From assembly GCF_015461845.1 (NCBI RefSeq), contig NZ_JACOPW010000001.1, positions 868,001 to 932,000 on the forward strand: a stretch of DNA of 64,000 nt, read 5' to 3'. This DNA comes from Pseudomonas mucoides. GTDB taxonomy: Bacteria; Pseudomonadota; Gammaproteobacteria; Pseudomonadales; Pseudomonadaceae. The position numbers were made by a program, and so were the translations under genes. The notes below the pieces were generated by a model. The model searched no databases, was not told where the DNA came from, and saw nothing but the letters and a program-made list of their open reading frames with translations. Of this stretch, positions 52,156-61,410 are shown piece after piece (positions within the stretch are counted from its first letter, which is position 1; each line of letters opens with the position of its first letter).

Positions 52156-52854
52156 CTAGGTATTAAAACTAAAAATCTGACAGATAGATTCGGCTACTTT
52201 TTGCGCCGCAGTCGCCAAATGCTGCTCATGCGTAAACCCCGAAGCCTTCAACGGCTTCAAATCATGATCCCCTGCCACCAGCCAGAACACTTCGATACTC
52301 GGTGACAACGTGTAAGCCTCGACCGCCTCACGATTCCCCAGCGCGTCCCGCTCGCCTTGAACAATCAGCGTCCGCGTTTTCAACCCGGCCAAATGCTCGA
52401 CCCGAGGTTTTTCCGGTTTACCCACTGCGTAAAACGGATACCCCAGACACACCAATGCATCCGCCCCCAACTCATCAGCCAGCAAACTCGCCATCCGCCC
52501 ACCCATGGACTTGCCGCCAATAGCCAAACGCCCAGTGACATGGCGTCGCACCACGGCATACACCTCACGCCAGCATTCCAGCAGTTTCGGCGCCGGATTG
52601 GGTGGTCGCTTACCCCCATCAACACGCCGTTGCGCCATGTATGGAAACTCGAAGCGCAACACGTTGACGCCCAGCGCAGCAAGGCGTGCGGCCATGTCGT
52701 TCATCCATTCGCTGTCCATCGACGCTCCGGCGCCATGGGCAAGGATCAACGTCGTCGATGCCGGCCCTGTAGCCGCATTCCACAACCATCCATGATCCTG
52801 CACGCACTGCGCCCATTGATCCCCGTCAATACCGGCCTTGTGCTGTTTGTCCAT
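52156..52854 (-). CDS. Alpha/beta hydrolase (KANL3/Tex30-like dienelactone-hydrolase fold)
   Basis: 232-residue cytoplasmic hydrolase. It has LILAHGAGASMDSEWM (oxyanion region), the nucleophile elbow GGKSMGGRMAS (Ser near 117), VQGERDALG (acid) and VAGDHDLKPL (His). These match the KANL3/Tex30 group of alpha/beta hydrolases, whose bacterial substrates are unknown. The ATG at 52854 reads MDKQHKAGID; the maximal frame reaches 52926 without support. Divergent from ccoN; an ANR-type site lies inside its first 13 codons. Confidence 0.85.
   Translation of the reverse strand: MDKQHKAGIDGDQWAQCVQDHGWLWNAATGPASTTLILAHGAGASMDSEWMNDMAARLAALGVNVLRFEFPYMAQRRVDGGKRPPNPAPKLLECWREVYAVVRRHVTGRLAIGGKSMGGRMASLLADELGADALVCLGYPFYAVGKPEKPRVEHLAGLKTRTLIVQGERDALGNREAVEAYTLSPSIEVFWLVAGDHDLKPLKASGFTHEQHLATAAQKVAESICQIFSFNT
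52816..52829 (+). promoter_or_regulatory. ANR/FNR box upstream of first cco operon
   Basis: TTGATCCCCGTCAA matches the FNR/ANR consensus TTGAT-N4-ATCAA at 9 of 10 positions. It is 124 bases before the ccoN start, inside codons 9-13 of the divergent hydrolase. A -10-like CATGCT (52852-52857) lies at the spacing of an activator site centred at -41.5; a TATAAC at 52878 is an alternative. Confidence 0.7.
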
Positions 52855-52952
52855 GCTTGCCTCGCTTTTAGTCTGCCTATAACTCCGGCCGAAGGGAGCG
52901 TCATTGCCTTGCGCAGACGACTTCACTTCAGCTGAACCGTGGATGGGGAACC

Positions 52953-54377
52953 ATGAACACTTCTATCAGTACCGCCTACAACTACAAGGTGGTCCGCCAA
53001 TTCGCCATTATGACGGTGGTGTGGGGCATCGTCGGCATGGGGCTCGGGGTTTTTCTCGCGGCCCAATTGGTCTGGCCCGAACTCAACTTCAATTTGCCGT
53101 GGACCAGTTTCGGCCGGTTGCGCCCGTTGCACACCAACGCGGTGATCTTCGCGTTCGGCGGTTGCGCCCTGTTCGCCAGTTCGTTCTATTCGGTGCAACG
53201 CACCTGCCAGACACAGCTGTTTGCGCCGAAAATCGCCGCGTTCTGCTTCTGGGGCTGGCAACTGGTGATCCTGTTGGCGGCGATCAGCCTGCCGCTGGGT
53301 TACACCAGTTCCAAGGAATACGCCGAGCTGGAATGGCCGATCGACATTCTGATCACCATCGTCTGGGTCGCCTACGCCATCGTGTTCTTCGGCACGCTGG
53401 CCAAGCGCAAGACCAAACACATCTACGTCGGCAACTGGTTCTTCGGTGCGTTCATCATCACCGTGGCGATTCTGCATATCGTCAACAACCTTGAGTTGCC
53501 GGTGAGTTTCACCAAGTCCTACTCGGTGTATTCCGGTGCGACCGACGCCATGGTCCAGTGGTGGTACGGCCACAACGCGGTGGGCTTTTTCCTCACCGCC
53601 GGTTTCCTCGGGATGATGTATTACTTCGTGCCGAAACAGGCCGAGCGCCCGGTGTATTCCTATCGCCTGTCGATCGTGCACTTCTGGGCGCTGATCACCC
53701 TGTACATCTGGGCCGGCCCGCACCACTTGCACTACACCGCACTGCCGGACTGGGCACAGTCGCTGGGCATGGTGATGTCGCTGATCCTGCTGGCGCCAAG
53801 CTGGGGCGGCATGATCAACGGCATGATGACCCTCTCGGGCGCCTGGCATAAGTTGCGCAGCGACCCGATCCTGCGCTTCCTCGTGGTGTCGCTGGCGTTC
53901 TACGGCATGTCGACCTTCGAAGGGCCGATGATGGCGATCAAGACGGTTAACGCCCTCTCCCACTACACCGACTGGACCATCGGCCACGTTCACGCCGGAG
54001 CACTCGGCTGGGTGGCGATGATTTCCATCGGCGCGCTGTACCACATGATCCCGAAAATCTTCGGTCGCGAGCAGATGCACAGCATCGGCCTGATCAACGC
54101 GCACTTCTGGCTCGCCACCATCGGCACCGTGCTCTACATCGCCTCGATGTGGGTCAACGGCATCGCCCAGGGCCTGATGTGGCGCGCAGTCAACGAAGAC
54201 GGCACGCTGACCTACTCCTTCGTCGAAACCCTGGTGGCCAGCCACCCAGGCTTCGTCGTGCGACTGGTGGGCGGGGCGATCTTCCTCAGTGGCATGTTCC
54301 TGATGGCTTACAACACCTGGCGCACCGTACGGGCCTCGCAGCCTGCCGACGTCGCCGCTGCCGCGCAGATGGCTTGA
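52953..54377 (+). CDS. ccoN: cbb3-type cytochrome c oxidase subunit I (first operon, position of PAO1 ccoN2)
   Basis: 474-residue catalytic subunit of a high-affinity cbb3 oxidase in the inner membrane: haem b, haem b3 and CuB, 12 TM helices. Haem/CuB ligands are recognisable: [12 protein letters not shown] (haem b His), [13 protein letters not shown] (CuB His and covalently linked Tyr region), GPHHLHYT (CuB His pair), and [17 protein letters not shown] (haem ligands). Begins a ccoNOQP operon, with ccoO 10 bases on. By order in PAO1 this copy corresponds to cco-2, known there to be ANR-induced, consistent with the ANR box upstream. Confidence 0.95.
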   Translation: MNTSISTAYNYKVVRQFAIMTVVWGIVGMGLGVFLAAQLVWPELNFNLPWTSFGRLRPLHTNAVIFAFGGCALFASSFYSVQRTCQTQLFAPKIAAFCFWGWQLVILLAAISLPLGYTSSKEYAELEWPIDILITIVWVAYAIVFFGTLAKRKTKHIYVGNWFFGAFIITVAILHIVNNLELPVSFTKSYSVYSGATDAMVQWWYGHNAVGFFLTAGFLGMMYYFVPKQAERPVYSYRLSIVHFWALITLYIWAGPHHLHYTALPDWAQSLGMVMSLILLAPSWGGMINGMMTLSGAWHKLRSDPILRFLVVSLAFYGMSTFEGPMMAIKTVNALSHYTDWTIGHVHAGALGWVAMISIGALYHMIPKIFGREQMHSIGLINAHFWLATIGTVLYIASMWVNGIAQGLMWRAVNEDGTLTYSFVETLVASHPGFVVRLVGGAIFLSGMFLMAYNTWRTVRASQPADVAAAAQMA

Positions 54378-54387
54378 GGAGTCCGCC

Positions 54388-54996
54388 ATGAAACACGAAA
54401 CAATCGAGAAAAACGTCGGCCTGTTGCTGTTGTTGATGGTGCTGGCCGTGAGCATCGGCGGCCTGACCCAGATCGTCCCGCTGTTCTTTCAGGACGTGAC
54501 CAACAAACCGGTGGAAGGCATGAAGCCCTATACCGCCCTGCAACTGGAAGGTCGCGACATTTACATCCGCGAAGGTTGCGTGGGTTGTCACTCGCAGATG
54601 ATCCGCCCGTTCCGGGCCGAGACCGAACGCTACGGCCACTACTCGGTCGCCGGCGAAAGCGTCTGGGATCACCCGTTCCTCTGGGGCTCGAAACGTACCG
54701 GGCCGGACCTGGCGCGGGTCGGCGGTCGCTACTCGGAAGACTGGCACCGCGCGCACTTGTACAACCCGCGCAACGTGGTGCCGGAATCGAAAATGCCTGC
54801 CTATCCATGGCTGGTGGCCAATCAGCTCGACAGCAGCCACACCGAAACCAAGATTCGCGCCATGCGCACCTTGGGCGTGCCGTACACCGACGATGACATC
54901 GCCGGGGCCACCGCTTCGCTCAAGGGCAAGACCGAAATGGACGCCTTGGTCGCTTACCTGCAAGTGCTCGGCACTGCCATCAAGAGCAAGAGGTGA
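54388..54996 (+). CDS. ccoO: cbb3 oxidase monohaem cytochrome c subunit (first operon)
   Basis: 202-residue membrane-anchored cytochrome c. One N-terminal TM helix (10-31, [21 protein letters not shown]) and a periplasmic domain with one haem c motif CVGCH (64-68) and axial Met near SKMPAYPW. It passes electrons from CcoP to CcoN. Near-identical to the second-operon copy in the haem region, more diverged near 130-160 ([15 protein letters not shown]). The ccoQ start follows 3 bases after the stop. Confidence 0.95.
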   Translation: MKHETIEKNVGLLLLLMVLAVSIGGLTQIVPLFFQDVTNKPVEGMKPYTALQLEGRDIYIREGCVGCHSQMIRPFRAETERYGHYSVAGESVWDHPFLWGSKRTGPDLARVGGRYSEDWHRAHLYNPRNVVPESKMPAYPWLVANQLDSSHTETKIRAMRTLGVPYTDDDIAGATASLKGKTEMDALVAYLQVLGTAIKSKR

Positions 54997-54999
54997 GCC

Positions 55000-55200
55000 A
55001 TGGTCGTTGAAATGAGCAGTGGAATGATTCGAGGCTTAGGCACGGTCGTGGTGTTTGTGGCCTTCGTCGGCCTGACGCTGTGGGTGTTCAACAGCAAGCG
55101 CAACCCGGAATTCGCCGAAGCGCGCCTGTTGCCGTTCGCCGACGAACCGAAACCCGATGACGCCACCCAAGAACCTGAAACAAGGAGTACCCGGCCATGA
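55000..55200 (+). CDS. ccoQ: cbb3 oxidase accessory subunit CcoQ (first operon)
   Basis: 66-residue single-TM protein: [31 protein letters not shown], then a short cytoplasmic tail. CcoQ stabilises the cbb3 complex. The ATG at 55000 has AAGAGGTGA just upstream; ATG 55012 is an alternative. The stop overlaps the ccoP start by 4 bases (ATGA). Confidence 0.9.
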   Translation: MVVEMSSGMIRGLGTVVVFVAFVGLTLWVFNSKRNPEFAEARLLPFADEPKPDDATQEPETRSTRP

Positions 55201-56153
55201 CCACCTTCTGGAGTACGTGGATCTGCGTACTGACTATCGGCAGCCTGATCGGCCTGACCTGGTTGCTGATCGGCACCCGCAAGGGCGAAACCAAGGGCAG
55301 CGTCGACCAGACCATGGGCCACAGCTTCGACGGCATCGAGGAGTACGACAACCCGCTGCCGCAGTGGTGGTTCATGCTGTTCGCCGGCACGCTGGTGTTT
55401 GCCGTCGGTTATTTGATTCTTTACCCGGGCCTGGGCAACTGGAAAGGCATTCTGCCGGGCTATGAAAACGGCTGGACTGGCGTGCACGAATGGGAAAAGG
55501 AGATGGACAAGGCCGACGCGAAGTTCGGGCCGATCTTCGCCAAATTCGCTGCGATGCCCGTGGAAGAAGTGGCCAAGGACCCGCAAGCGCTGAAGATGGG
55601 CGGGCGCCTGTTTGCGTCCAACTGCTCGGTCTGCCACGGCTCGGACGCCAAGGGGGCATTTGGTTTCCCGAACCTGACGGACAGCGATTGGCGCTGGGGT
55701 GGTACGGCCGACACGATCAAAACCACGATCATGGGCGGGCGCATGGCCGCGATGCCGGCCTGGGGTGAAATCCTCGGTGAGACCGGCGTGAAGAATGTCG
55801 CCGCTTATGTGCGTCACGACCTCGCCGGCCTGCCGTTGCCTGCCGACAGCGGCGCCGACCTGCAAGCCGGACAGCAACTGTTCAGTACCACCTGCGTCGC
55901 CTGTCATGGGGCAAAAGGCCAGGGCACAGAAGCCATGGGCGCGCCGAATCTGACGCACCCGGCCGGTTTTATTTACGGTACAAGCCTGGCGCAGCTGCAA
56001 CAGACCATTCGCCATGGCCGCCAGGGCCATATGCCGGCGCAGAACGAATTGCTCGGCAACGATAAGGTGCAACTGCTCGCGGCTTATGTTTATAGCCTTT
56101 CGAAAGGTGATGAGCAGTTGAGCGGCAAGGTTCAAGCTATAAGCGTCAAGTAA
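55197..56153 (+). CDS. ccoP: cbb3 oxidase dihaem cytochrome c subunit (first operon)
   Basis: 318 residues. Two N-terminal TM helices (about 5-27, 58-78) and a periplasmic domain with haem c motifs CSVCH (143-147) and CVACH (233-237). It is the electron entry point from soluble c-type cytochromes. Compared with the second-operon copy, it lacks a segment of about 15 residues just after the LPGY motif (residue 89), going straight to [13 protein letters not shown]. Operon end; a 500-base gap with a short direct repeat follows. Confidence 0.94.
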   Translation: MTTFWSTWICVLTIGSLIGLTWLLIGTRKGETKGSVDQTMGHSFDGIEEYDNPLPQWWFMLFAGTLVFAVGYLILYPGLGNWKGILPGYENGWTGVHEWEKEMDKADAKFGPIFAKFAAMPVEEVAKDPQALKMGGRLFASNCSVCHGSDAKGAFGFPNLTDSDWRWGGTADTIKTTIMGGRMAAMPAWGEILGETGVKNVAAYVRHDLAGLPLPADSGADLQAGQQLFSTTCVACHGAKGQGTEAMGAPNLTHPAGFIYGTSLAQLQQTIRHGRQGHMPAQNELLGNDKVQLLAAYVYSLSKGDEQLSGKVQAISVK

Positions 56154-56188
56154 AGACAAAAGCAAAGGCTGCAAGCGACGAGATCTTC

Positions 56189-56214
56189 TTGAAGCTTGCA
56201 GCTTGAAGCTTGCA
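56189..56214. repeat. Short tandem direct repeat
   Basis: TTGAAGCTTGCA occurs at 56189-56200 and 56203-56214 (14-base period). Each contains AAGCTT, so the tract is also self-complementary. Confidence 0.7.
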
Positions 56215-56553
56215 ACTGCTTCTTTGCGACCCATTGTCGCACCCTCCCCACGCTCTTTCTTTCGGTTCACCAGATTCGGGTCTAAGCTTGCTCGGTGCGG
56301 ACTGGCATGAGCCGGTTCCAGGTCGTTTTTAGCCGATGTGTTCGACGATTCTGCTCAATGGCAAGCCGCAAAGGCTGGTAGATACCGGCTGTCGCGCCAA
56401 TTGCCGTCGGTCACCCGATCGTTGCGTTTGAACACACCCCGTTACATCTGACCGGACCCCCTTCTCATTTTCGTCCGCTGCGACATTTTGCCCTTGGGTG
56501 ATTTTGTCCTTACGCGGCGCATGGAAAGGCCGCAGAATCAGCTTTTGAAAGCA

Positions 56554-56567
56554 TTGACCCAGGTCAT
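56554..56567 (+). promoter_or_regulatory. Weak ANR-like site upstream of second cco operon
   Basis: TTGACCCAGGTCAT agrees with TTGAT-N4-ATCAA at only 7 of 10 positions, 99 bases before ccoN. A -10-like CATACT is at 56597-56602. May be a degenerate site; functional meaning uncertain. Confidence 0.3.
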
Positions 56568-56652
56568 GGCGCGTTGCAATGACCCCCTGCTTTCTCCATA
56601 CTTGCGGCCGATTTTTACTCCTAATAAAACACCCAAACCGTGGAACCTTAGA

Positions 56653-58095
56653 ATGAGCACAGCAATCAGTCCGACTGCTTATAACTATAAGGTAGTCCGC
56701 CAGTTCGCCATCATGACGGTGGTCTGGGGGATCCTTGGCATGGGGCTCGGTGTCTTCATCGCCTCACAGCTTGTATGGCCGGAATTGAACTTCGGTCTGC
56801 CGTGGACGACTTTTGGACGCTTACGCCCGTTGCACACCAACCTGGTGATTTTCGCCTTCGGTGGTTGTGCACTGTTTGCCACTTCTTATTACGTCGTGCA
56901 GCGAACCTGCCAAACGCGACTGATTTCCGACAGCCTCGCGGCCTTCCACTTCTGGGGATGGCAAGCGGTGATCGTCGGAGCCGGCATTACATTGCCGCTG
57001 GGCTACACCACGACCAAGGAATACGCGGAACTGGAATGGCCGCTGGCAATTTTGCTGGCTATTGTCTGGATCGTTTACGCACTGGTGTTCTTTGGCACCA
57101 TCGTCAAGCGCAAGACCAAGCACATCTATGTCGGTAACTGGTTCTACGGCGCGTTCATTGTCGTGACCGCGATGCTGCACATCGTCAACCACATGTCGCT
57201 GCCGGTCAGCCTGTTCAAGTCTTACTCCGCTTACTCGGGTGCGACTGACGCGATGATCCAGTGGTGGTACGGCCACAACGCCGTAGGTTTCTTCCTGACC
57301 ACCGGCTTCCTGGGGATGATGTACTACTTCGTTCCGAAGCAGGCCGAGCGTCCGATCTACTCCTATCGCCTGTCGATCGTGCACTTCTGGGCGTTGATCA
57401 CCCTGTACATCTGGGCCGGTCCGCACCACCTGCACTACACCGCGCTGCCGGACTGGGCTCAGTCCCTGGGCATGGCGATGTCGATCATCCTGCTGGCTCC
57501 GAGCTGGGGCGGCATGATCAACGGCATGATGACCCTCTCGGGCGCCTGGCATAAGCTGCGCACCGACCCGATCCTGCGCTTCCTGGTCGTGTCGCTGGCG
57601 TTCTACGGCATGTCGACCTTCGAAGGCCCGATGATGGCCATCAAGACCGTCAACTCGCTGTCTCACTACACCGACTGGACCATCGGCCACGTACACGCCG
57701 GTGCCTTGGGCTGGGTAGCGATGATCTCGATCGGCGCGATCTACCACATGATCCCGAAACTGTTCGGTCGTGCGCAGATGCACAGCGTCGGCCTGATCAA
57801 CACGCACTTCTGGCTCGCGACCATCGGTACCGTTCTGTACATCGCTTCGATGTGGGTCAACGGCATTACCCAGGGTCTGATGTGGCGCGCAATCAACGAC
57901 GACGGCACCCTCACCTACTCGTTCGTCGAAGCGCTGCAAGCCAGCCATCCTGGTTTCATCGTTCGCGCCCTGGGCGGTGCGTTCTTCGCCAGCGGCATGC
58001 TGTTCATGGCCTACAACGTATGGCGTACCGTACGTGCCTCGAACCCGGCTGAAGCCAAAGCTGCTGAACAGATTGCTGTAGTTGGAGCTCACTGA
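56653..58095 (+). CDS. ccoN: cbb3-type cytochrome c oxidase subunit I (second operon, position of PAO1 ccoN1)
   Basis: 480-residue catalytic subunit, paralogue of the CcoN at 52953 with the same haem and CuB ligand motifs ([50 protein letters not shown]) and a slightly longer C-terminus. The start is at [15 protein letters not shown]; the frame extends 55 codons upstream but those codons look non-coding. In PAO1 the copy beside ccoG is cco-1, expressed at higher oxygen; position suggests the same here. Stop and ccoO start overlap (TGATG). Confidence 0.95.
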   Translation: MSTAISPTAYNYKVVRQFAIMTVVWGILGMGLGVFIASQLVWPELNFGLPWTTFGRLRPLHTNLVIFAFGGCALFATSYYVVQRTCQTRLISDSLAAFHFWGWQAVIVGAGITLPLGYTTTKEYAELEWPLAILLAIVWIVYALVFFGTIVKRKTKHIYVGNWFYGAFIVVTAMLHIVNHMSLPVSLFKSYSAYSGATDAMIQWWYGHNAVGFFLTTGFLGMMYYFVPKQAERPIYSYRLSIVHFWALITLYIWAGPHHLHYTALPDWAQSLGMAMSIILLAPSWGGMINGMMTLSGAWHKLRTDPILRFLVVSLAFYGMSTFEGPMMAIKTVNSLSHYTDWTIGHVHAGALGWVAMISIGAIYHMIPKLFGRAQMHSVGLINTHFWLATIGTVLYIASMWVNGITQGLMWRAINDDGTLTYSFVEALQASHPGFIVRALGGAFFASGMLFMAYNVWRTVRASNPAEAKAAEQIAVVGAH

Positions 58096-58703
58096 TGAAG
58101 CATGAAGCAGTCGAGAAGAACATTGGCCTGCTGGCCTTCTTCATGGTTATCGCCGTCAGTATCGGCGGCCTGACCCAGATCGTTCCGCTGTTTTTCCAGG
58201 ACGTTACCAACAAGCCGGTCGAAGGCATGAAGCCTCGCCCTGCGCTTGAACTGGAAGGCCGCGACATTTACATCGCCAACGGCTGTGTCGGCTGCCACTC
58301 GCAGATGATCCGTCCGTTCCGCGCTGAAACCGAACGTTACGGCCACTACTCGGTTGCCGGTGAAAGCGTCTGGGACCACCCGTTCCTGTGGGGTTCCAAG
58401 CGTACCGGTCCGGACCTGGCCCGTGTCGGCGGTCGTTACTCCGATGACTGGCAGCGTGCGCACTTGTACAACCCGCGCAACGTAGTGCCTGAGTCGAAAA
58501 TGCCGGCCTACCCGTTCCTCGTGGAAAACAAGCTCGACGGCAAAGACACCGCCAAGAAAATGGAAGTCTTGCGCACGCTCGGCGTCCCTTACACCGACGA
58601 AGACATCGCCGGCGCCAAGGATGCTGTGAAGGGCAAAACCGAAATGGACGCGCTGGTGGCCTATCTGCAAGGCCTGGGCACCATCATCAAAAGCAAACGG
58701 TGA
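58095..58703 (+). CDS. ccoO: cbb3 oxidase monohaem cytochrome c subunit (second operon)
   Basis: 202 residues, one TM helix near the N-terminus and one haem motif CVGCH (64-68, in [17 protein letters not shown]), with Met ligand region SKMPAYPF. Same length as the first-operon copy; differs mainly around 145-165 ([15 protein letters not shown]). Its start overlaps the ccoN stop by one base, so translation is coupled. Confidence 0.95.
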   Translation: MKHEAVEKNIGLLAFFMVIAVSIGGLTQIVPLFFQDVTNKPVEGMKPRPALELEGRDIYIANGCVGCHSQMIRPFRAETERYGHYSVAGESVWDHPFLWGSKRTGPDLARVGGRYSDDWQRAHLYNPRNVVPESKMPAYPFLVENKLDGKDTAKKMEVLRTLGVPYTDEDIAGAKDAVKGKTEMDALVAYLQGLGTIIKSKR

Positions 58704-58708
58704 TTTAG

Positions 58709-58894
58709 ATGGATATCGGGATGATTCGTGGCCTGGGCACCGTTGTTGTGATGGTGGCCTTCATCGGTCTGGCGTTGTGGGTGTTCAGCCCCAAGCGCAA
58801 GTCGGAGTTTGAAGACGCGACCTTGCTGCCTTTCGCGGATGATCCCGAAGCCATCAAGCACGTCGAGCAAGCTTCTAGGAGTAACAAAGAATGA
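58709..58894 (+). CDS. ccoQ: cbb3 oxidase accessory subunit CcoQ (second operon)
   Basis: 61-residue single-TM protein, [20 protein letters not shown] then [20 protein letters not shown] and a charged tail. Starts 5 bases after ccoO and overlaps the ccoP start by 4 bases, the same arrangement as in the first operon. Confidence 0.9.
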   Translation: MDIGMIRGLGTVVVMVAFIGLALWVFSPKRKSEFEDATLLPFADDPEAIKHVEQASRSNKE

Positions 58895-59874
58895 CTACGT
58901 TCTGGAGTCTGTACGTCACAGTCCTCAGTCTCGGCACCATCTTCGCCCTGACCTGGCTGCTGCTGTCCACCCGCAAGGGCCAGCGCGCCGAGCAGACGGA
59001 AGAAACGGTTGGCCACTCCTTCGACGGGATCGAGGAGTACGACAACCCACTGCCAAAATGGTGGTTCATGCTGTTCGTGGGCACCATCATTTTTGCCTTG
59101 GGTTACCTGGTGCTGTACCCGGGCCTGGGCAACTGGAAAGGCCTGCTGCCGGGTTACAACTACCTCGATAACGAGAAGCAGACTGCGTTCGCCAACGGCC
59201 AGGCCGGCTGGACCGGCGTTCACGAGTGGGAAAAGGAAATGGCCAAGTCGGACGCCAAGTTCGGTCCGATCTTCGCCAAGTTCGCCTCCATGCCAATCGA
59301 AGAAGTCGCCAAAGACCCGCAAGCCCTGAAGATGGGTGGCCGCCTGTTCGCCTCCAACTGCTCGGTCTGCCACGGTTCCGACGCCAAAGGCGCTTACGGC
59401 TTCCCTAACCTGACCGACGCCGACTGGCGCTGGGGCGGCGAGCCTGCCACCATCAAGACCACCATCATGGGCGGCCGTCACGCCGTCATGCCGGCGTGGG
59501 CTGACGTGATCGGCGAGCAAGGCGTTTCCGATGTCGCTGCCTTTGTCCTGACCAACCTCGATGGCCGCAAACTGCCGGAAGGCACCAAGGCTGACCCGGT
59601 TGCCGGCCAGAAGTTGTTCGCCGCCAACTGCGTGGCTTGCCACGGTCCGGAAGGTAAAGGTACGCCAGCAATGGGCGCCCCTAACCTGACCCACCCGGCC
59701 GCGTTCATCTACGGTTCGAGCTTCGCTCAACTGCAGCAGACCATCCGTTACGGCCGTCAGGGCCAGATGCCTGCGCAAGAGCAGCTGCAAGGCAACGACA
59801 AGGTTCACTTGCTGGCCGCTTACGTCTACAGCCTGTCTCACGGCGAGAAGGCTCCGGCGGCAGACGCTCAGTAA
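58891..59874 (+). CDS. ccoP: cbb3 oxidase dihaem cytochrome c subunit (second operon)
   Basis: 327 residues with two N-terminal TM helices and haem c motifs CSVCH (157-161) and CVACH (247-251). Relative to the first-operon copy it carries an extra loop after [21 protein letters not shown] (90-106). Last gene of the operon, followed by an excellent terminator, so the downstream ccoG needs its own promoter. Confidence 0.95.
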   Translation: MTTFWSLYVTVLSLGTIFALTWLLLSTRKGQRAEQTEETVGHSFDGIEEYDNPLPKWWFMLFVGTIIFALGYLVLYPGLGNWKGLLPGYNYLDNEKQTAFANGQAGWTGVHEWEKEMAKSDAKFGPIFAKFASMPIEEVAKDPQALKMGGRLFASNCSVCHGSDAKGAYGFPNLTDADWRWGGEPATIKTTIMGGRHAVMPAWADVIGEQGVSDVAAFVLTNLDGRKLPEGTKADPVAGQKLFAANCVACHGPEGKGTPAMGAPNLTHPAAFIYGSSFAQLQQTIRYGRQGQMPAQEQLQGNDKVHLLAAYVYSLSHGEKAPAADAQ

Positions 59875-59893
59875 GACACACGCTTGAAGCAAC

Positions 59894-59933
59894 AAAAAAA
59901 GGCCCCGCCAATGTGAATTGGCGGGGCCTTTTT
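59894..59933. terminator. Bidirectional terminator after second cco operon
   Basis: AAGGCCCCGCCAAT, 4-base loop, ATTGGCGGGGCCTT with A7 before and T5 after. Serves ccoP (+) and the metallophosphoesterase (-). Confidence 0.95.
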
Positions 59934-59956
59934 CGTTATGGGCCGGTAGCGAAAGT

Positions 59957-60946
59957 TTACCTGACCGCAACCGTGGCCACGAAGGTGCGACTCGGCCAGT
60001 GATTCCCTTTGACAAGGTCAACGGTCATCGATTTCCGGTCTTGCGAAAAGCTGGCAATCAAGTACGTCTGCTGTGACGCCGCGCCGCTCAGGAATAAGGG
60101 CACATCTCCAAAGTAGTATCCACCCTGAAATCCTCCGGCGTCCTCGTGTAGATGACCAGCGAAGACTGCAGTGACCTTATTGTCCGCGATTATCTTGCGG
60201 AACCTGGTGACCTGCTCCGAATCGCCTTTCCAGTAACCTGGTTTGTGCATATTTAGAAGGATGATCTGACCTTTGGCACGGGCCGTCTTCAAATCCTGCT
60301 CCAACCAATCCAGTGAGTCCGTGATCTCGAAGGTCGTCGGGTTCAAGGGATGGGAAATTCGATCCGAGTACGTCGGCTCGTTGTTCAACTGAACAAAATG
60401 CACATCCCCAACATCTCTGGACCAGGCGAGACTTCCGGAATACAGCTTATTAAAGAAAGGACCACTGATTTTTAAATCAAAACTCCCCACTTTATCGCGA
60501 TGATGTTCCTCGAAGTCGGTAATGCTGCCCGCAGCACAACTCGCGGAAAAACAATCGAGATTTTCATAATCATGATTACCCAGCCCGTAGACAAAATCGC
60601 TACCGAAATACTTCTTCTGCACCGAGCGAATATAGGAGCGCTGCCAGCCGTGACCATACGCCGTAATATCACCGTTGATCATGACAGGAACTTCCATCCA
60701 CGGACGACTCTTCCTGAAATGAGCAATGTCGGAATACTGGCTTTCGATCAACGTTCGGGATCGGGCCTGCTGTTCAGAATCCGATTCTTCTACGCCAGCA
60801 TCTGTTTTATCTGTCCAGGGGTATTGCGGATCAGAAGTAAACACCGCAAATTCCGGATTTATAATGCTCGGCACATACGCCGCATAACTGGCTATTGAAG
60901 CCATCATGAGGCCGACAATAAAGCCACTCTTTGTTAACAACTTCAT
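59957..60946 (-). CDS. Secreted metallophosphoesterase (calcineurin-like)
   Basis: 329-residue protein with a signal peptide (1-22, GFIVGLMMASIASYA) and a calcineurin-like phosphoesterase domain. Metal motifs: FTSDPQYPW (Asp39; the usual DxH appears as DPQ), INGDITAYGHG (GDxxxxG), GLGNHDYEN (GNHD, 123-126), LLNMHKPG (His) and FAGHLHEDAGG (GHxH). The Gln in place of the first His, together with PWTDKTDAG, suggests a distinct subgroup. Substrate unknown. Codon use and composition are AT-richer than the flanking cco genes, and it interrupts the ccoP-ccoG neighbourhood, so it is probably an acquired insertion. Confidence 0.82.
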   Translation of the reverse strand: MKLLTKSGFIVGLMMASIASYAAYVPSIINPEFAVFTSDPQYPWTDKTDAGVEESDSEQQARSRTLIESQYSDIAHFRKSRPWMEVPVMINGDITAYGHGWQRSYIRSVQKKYFGSDFVYGLGNHDYENLDCFSASCAAGSITDFEEHHRDKVGSFDLKISGPFFNKLYSGSLAWSRDVGDVHFVQLNNEPTYSDRISHPLNPTTFEITDSLDWLEQDLKTARAKGQIILLNMHKPGYWKGDSEQVTRFRKIIADNKVTAVFAGHLHEDAGGFQGGYYFGDVPLFLSGAASQQTYLIASFSQDRKSMTVDLVKGNHWPSRTFVATVAVR

Positions 60947-61410
60947 AGAATTCCATTTCCATCAAAACCAAATAAGAACGGCGACTCTTCGCCGAAAACA
61001 AACTTATGCCAAAACCCTCAAAAACAAAACACGCAACGCCCCTCTAATTAATTAATAGTATTTCACTCACTGAAATCTCCAACACTATTAAAGGCCGGTA
61101 TTTATCGTCAAACAGCGAACCGGGTGCCAGACAATCAAAGGCAAAAGGCTTGCCCCTTCACTGACCCCAAGCATGAAATCTGCAACTGAACGAGCCCTGC
61201 CCCCCAAAAATTCGTCCATACTTCACAAGTCAATTGATCTGCATCACGTTTTGTTACATCTGCTACACCATTCAGGTTTTTTTCCCAACGCGACCAAAGG
61301 TCGCACCCTTGTGCTAGAGCTTCAGGCGTATCATTGCGCCACTGCACCACCCCTTTTGACCGCGGTCGGCATGTACTGACCGAGGCATTTTTCCACTGCC
61401 GTGGGATGCA
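60947..61410. other. Metallophosphoesterase-ccoG divergent intergenic region
   Basis: 464 bases, AT-rich in its first half (to about 61.12 kb), carrying the metallophosphoesterase promoter. The second half returns to normal composition and holds an ANR box and the ccoG promoter. No small gene is convincing. Confidence 0.55.
61234..61247 (+). promoter_or_regulatory. ANR/FNR box upstream of ccoG
   Basis: TTGATCTGCATCAC matches TTGAT-N4-ATCAA at 9 of 10 positions. It lies about 165 bases before the ccoG start, with TACACC (61264-61269) as a possible -10, implying a 5' leader of about 130 bases. Confidence 0.75.

Larger units (their letters stand above)
56154..56652. other. Intergenic region between the two cco operons
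   Basis: 499 bases. It contains a tandem direct repeat (TTGAAGCTTGCAGC unit, 56189-56214), no clear terminator, and the promoter zone of the second cco operon with a weak ANR-like site at 56554. A frame from 56488 continuous with ccoN is judged untranslated leader, since it has no ribosome site. Confidence 0.55.

Noticed and set aside
54954..56270. 438-codon minus strand frame over ccoQ-ccoP, and a similar frame at 58705-60021 over the second copy
   Set aside because: Same-length frames opposite both ccoP copies reflect the paralogy of the real genes, not an antisense gene.
56488..56652. 55-codon N-terminal extension of the second CcoN
   Set aside because: No ribosome site, composition unlike coding sequence, and the first CcoN and known homologues start at the MSTAIS/MNTSIS position.
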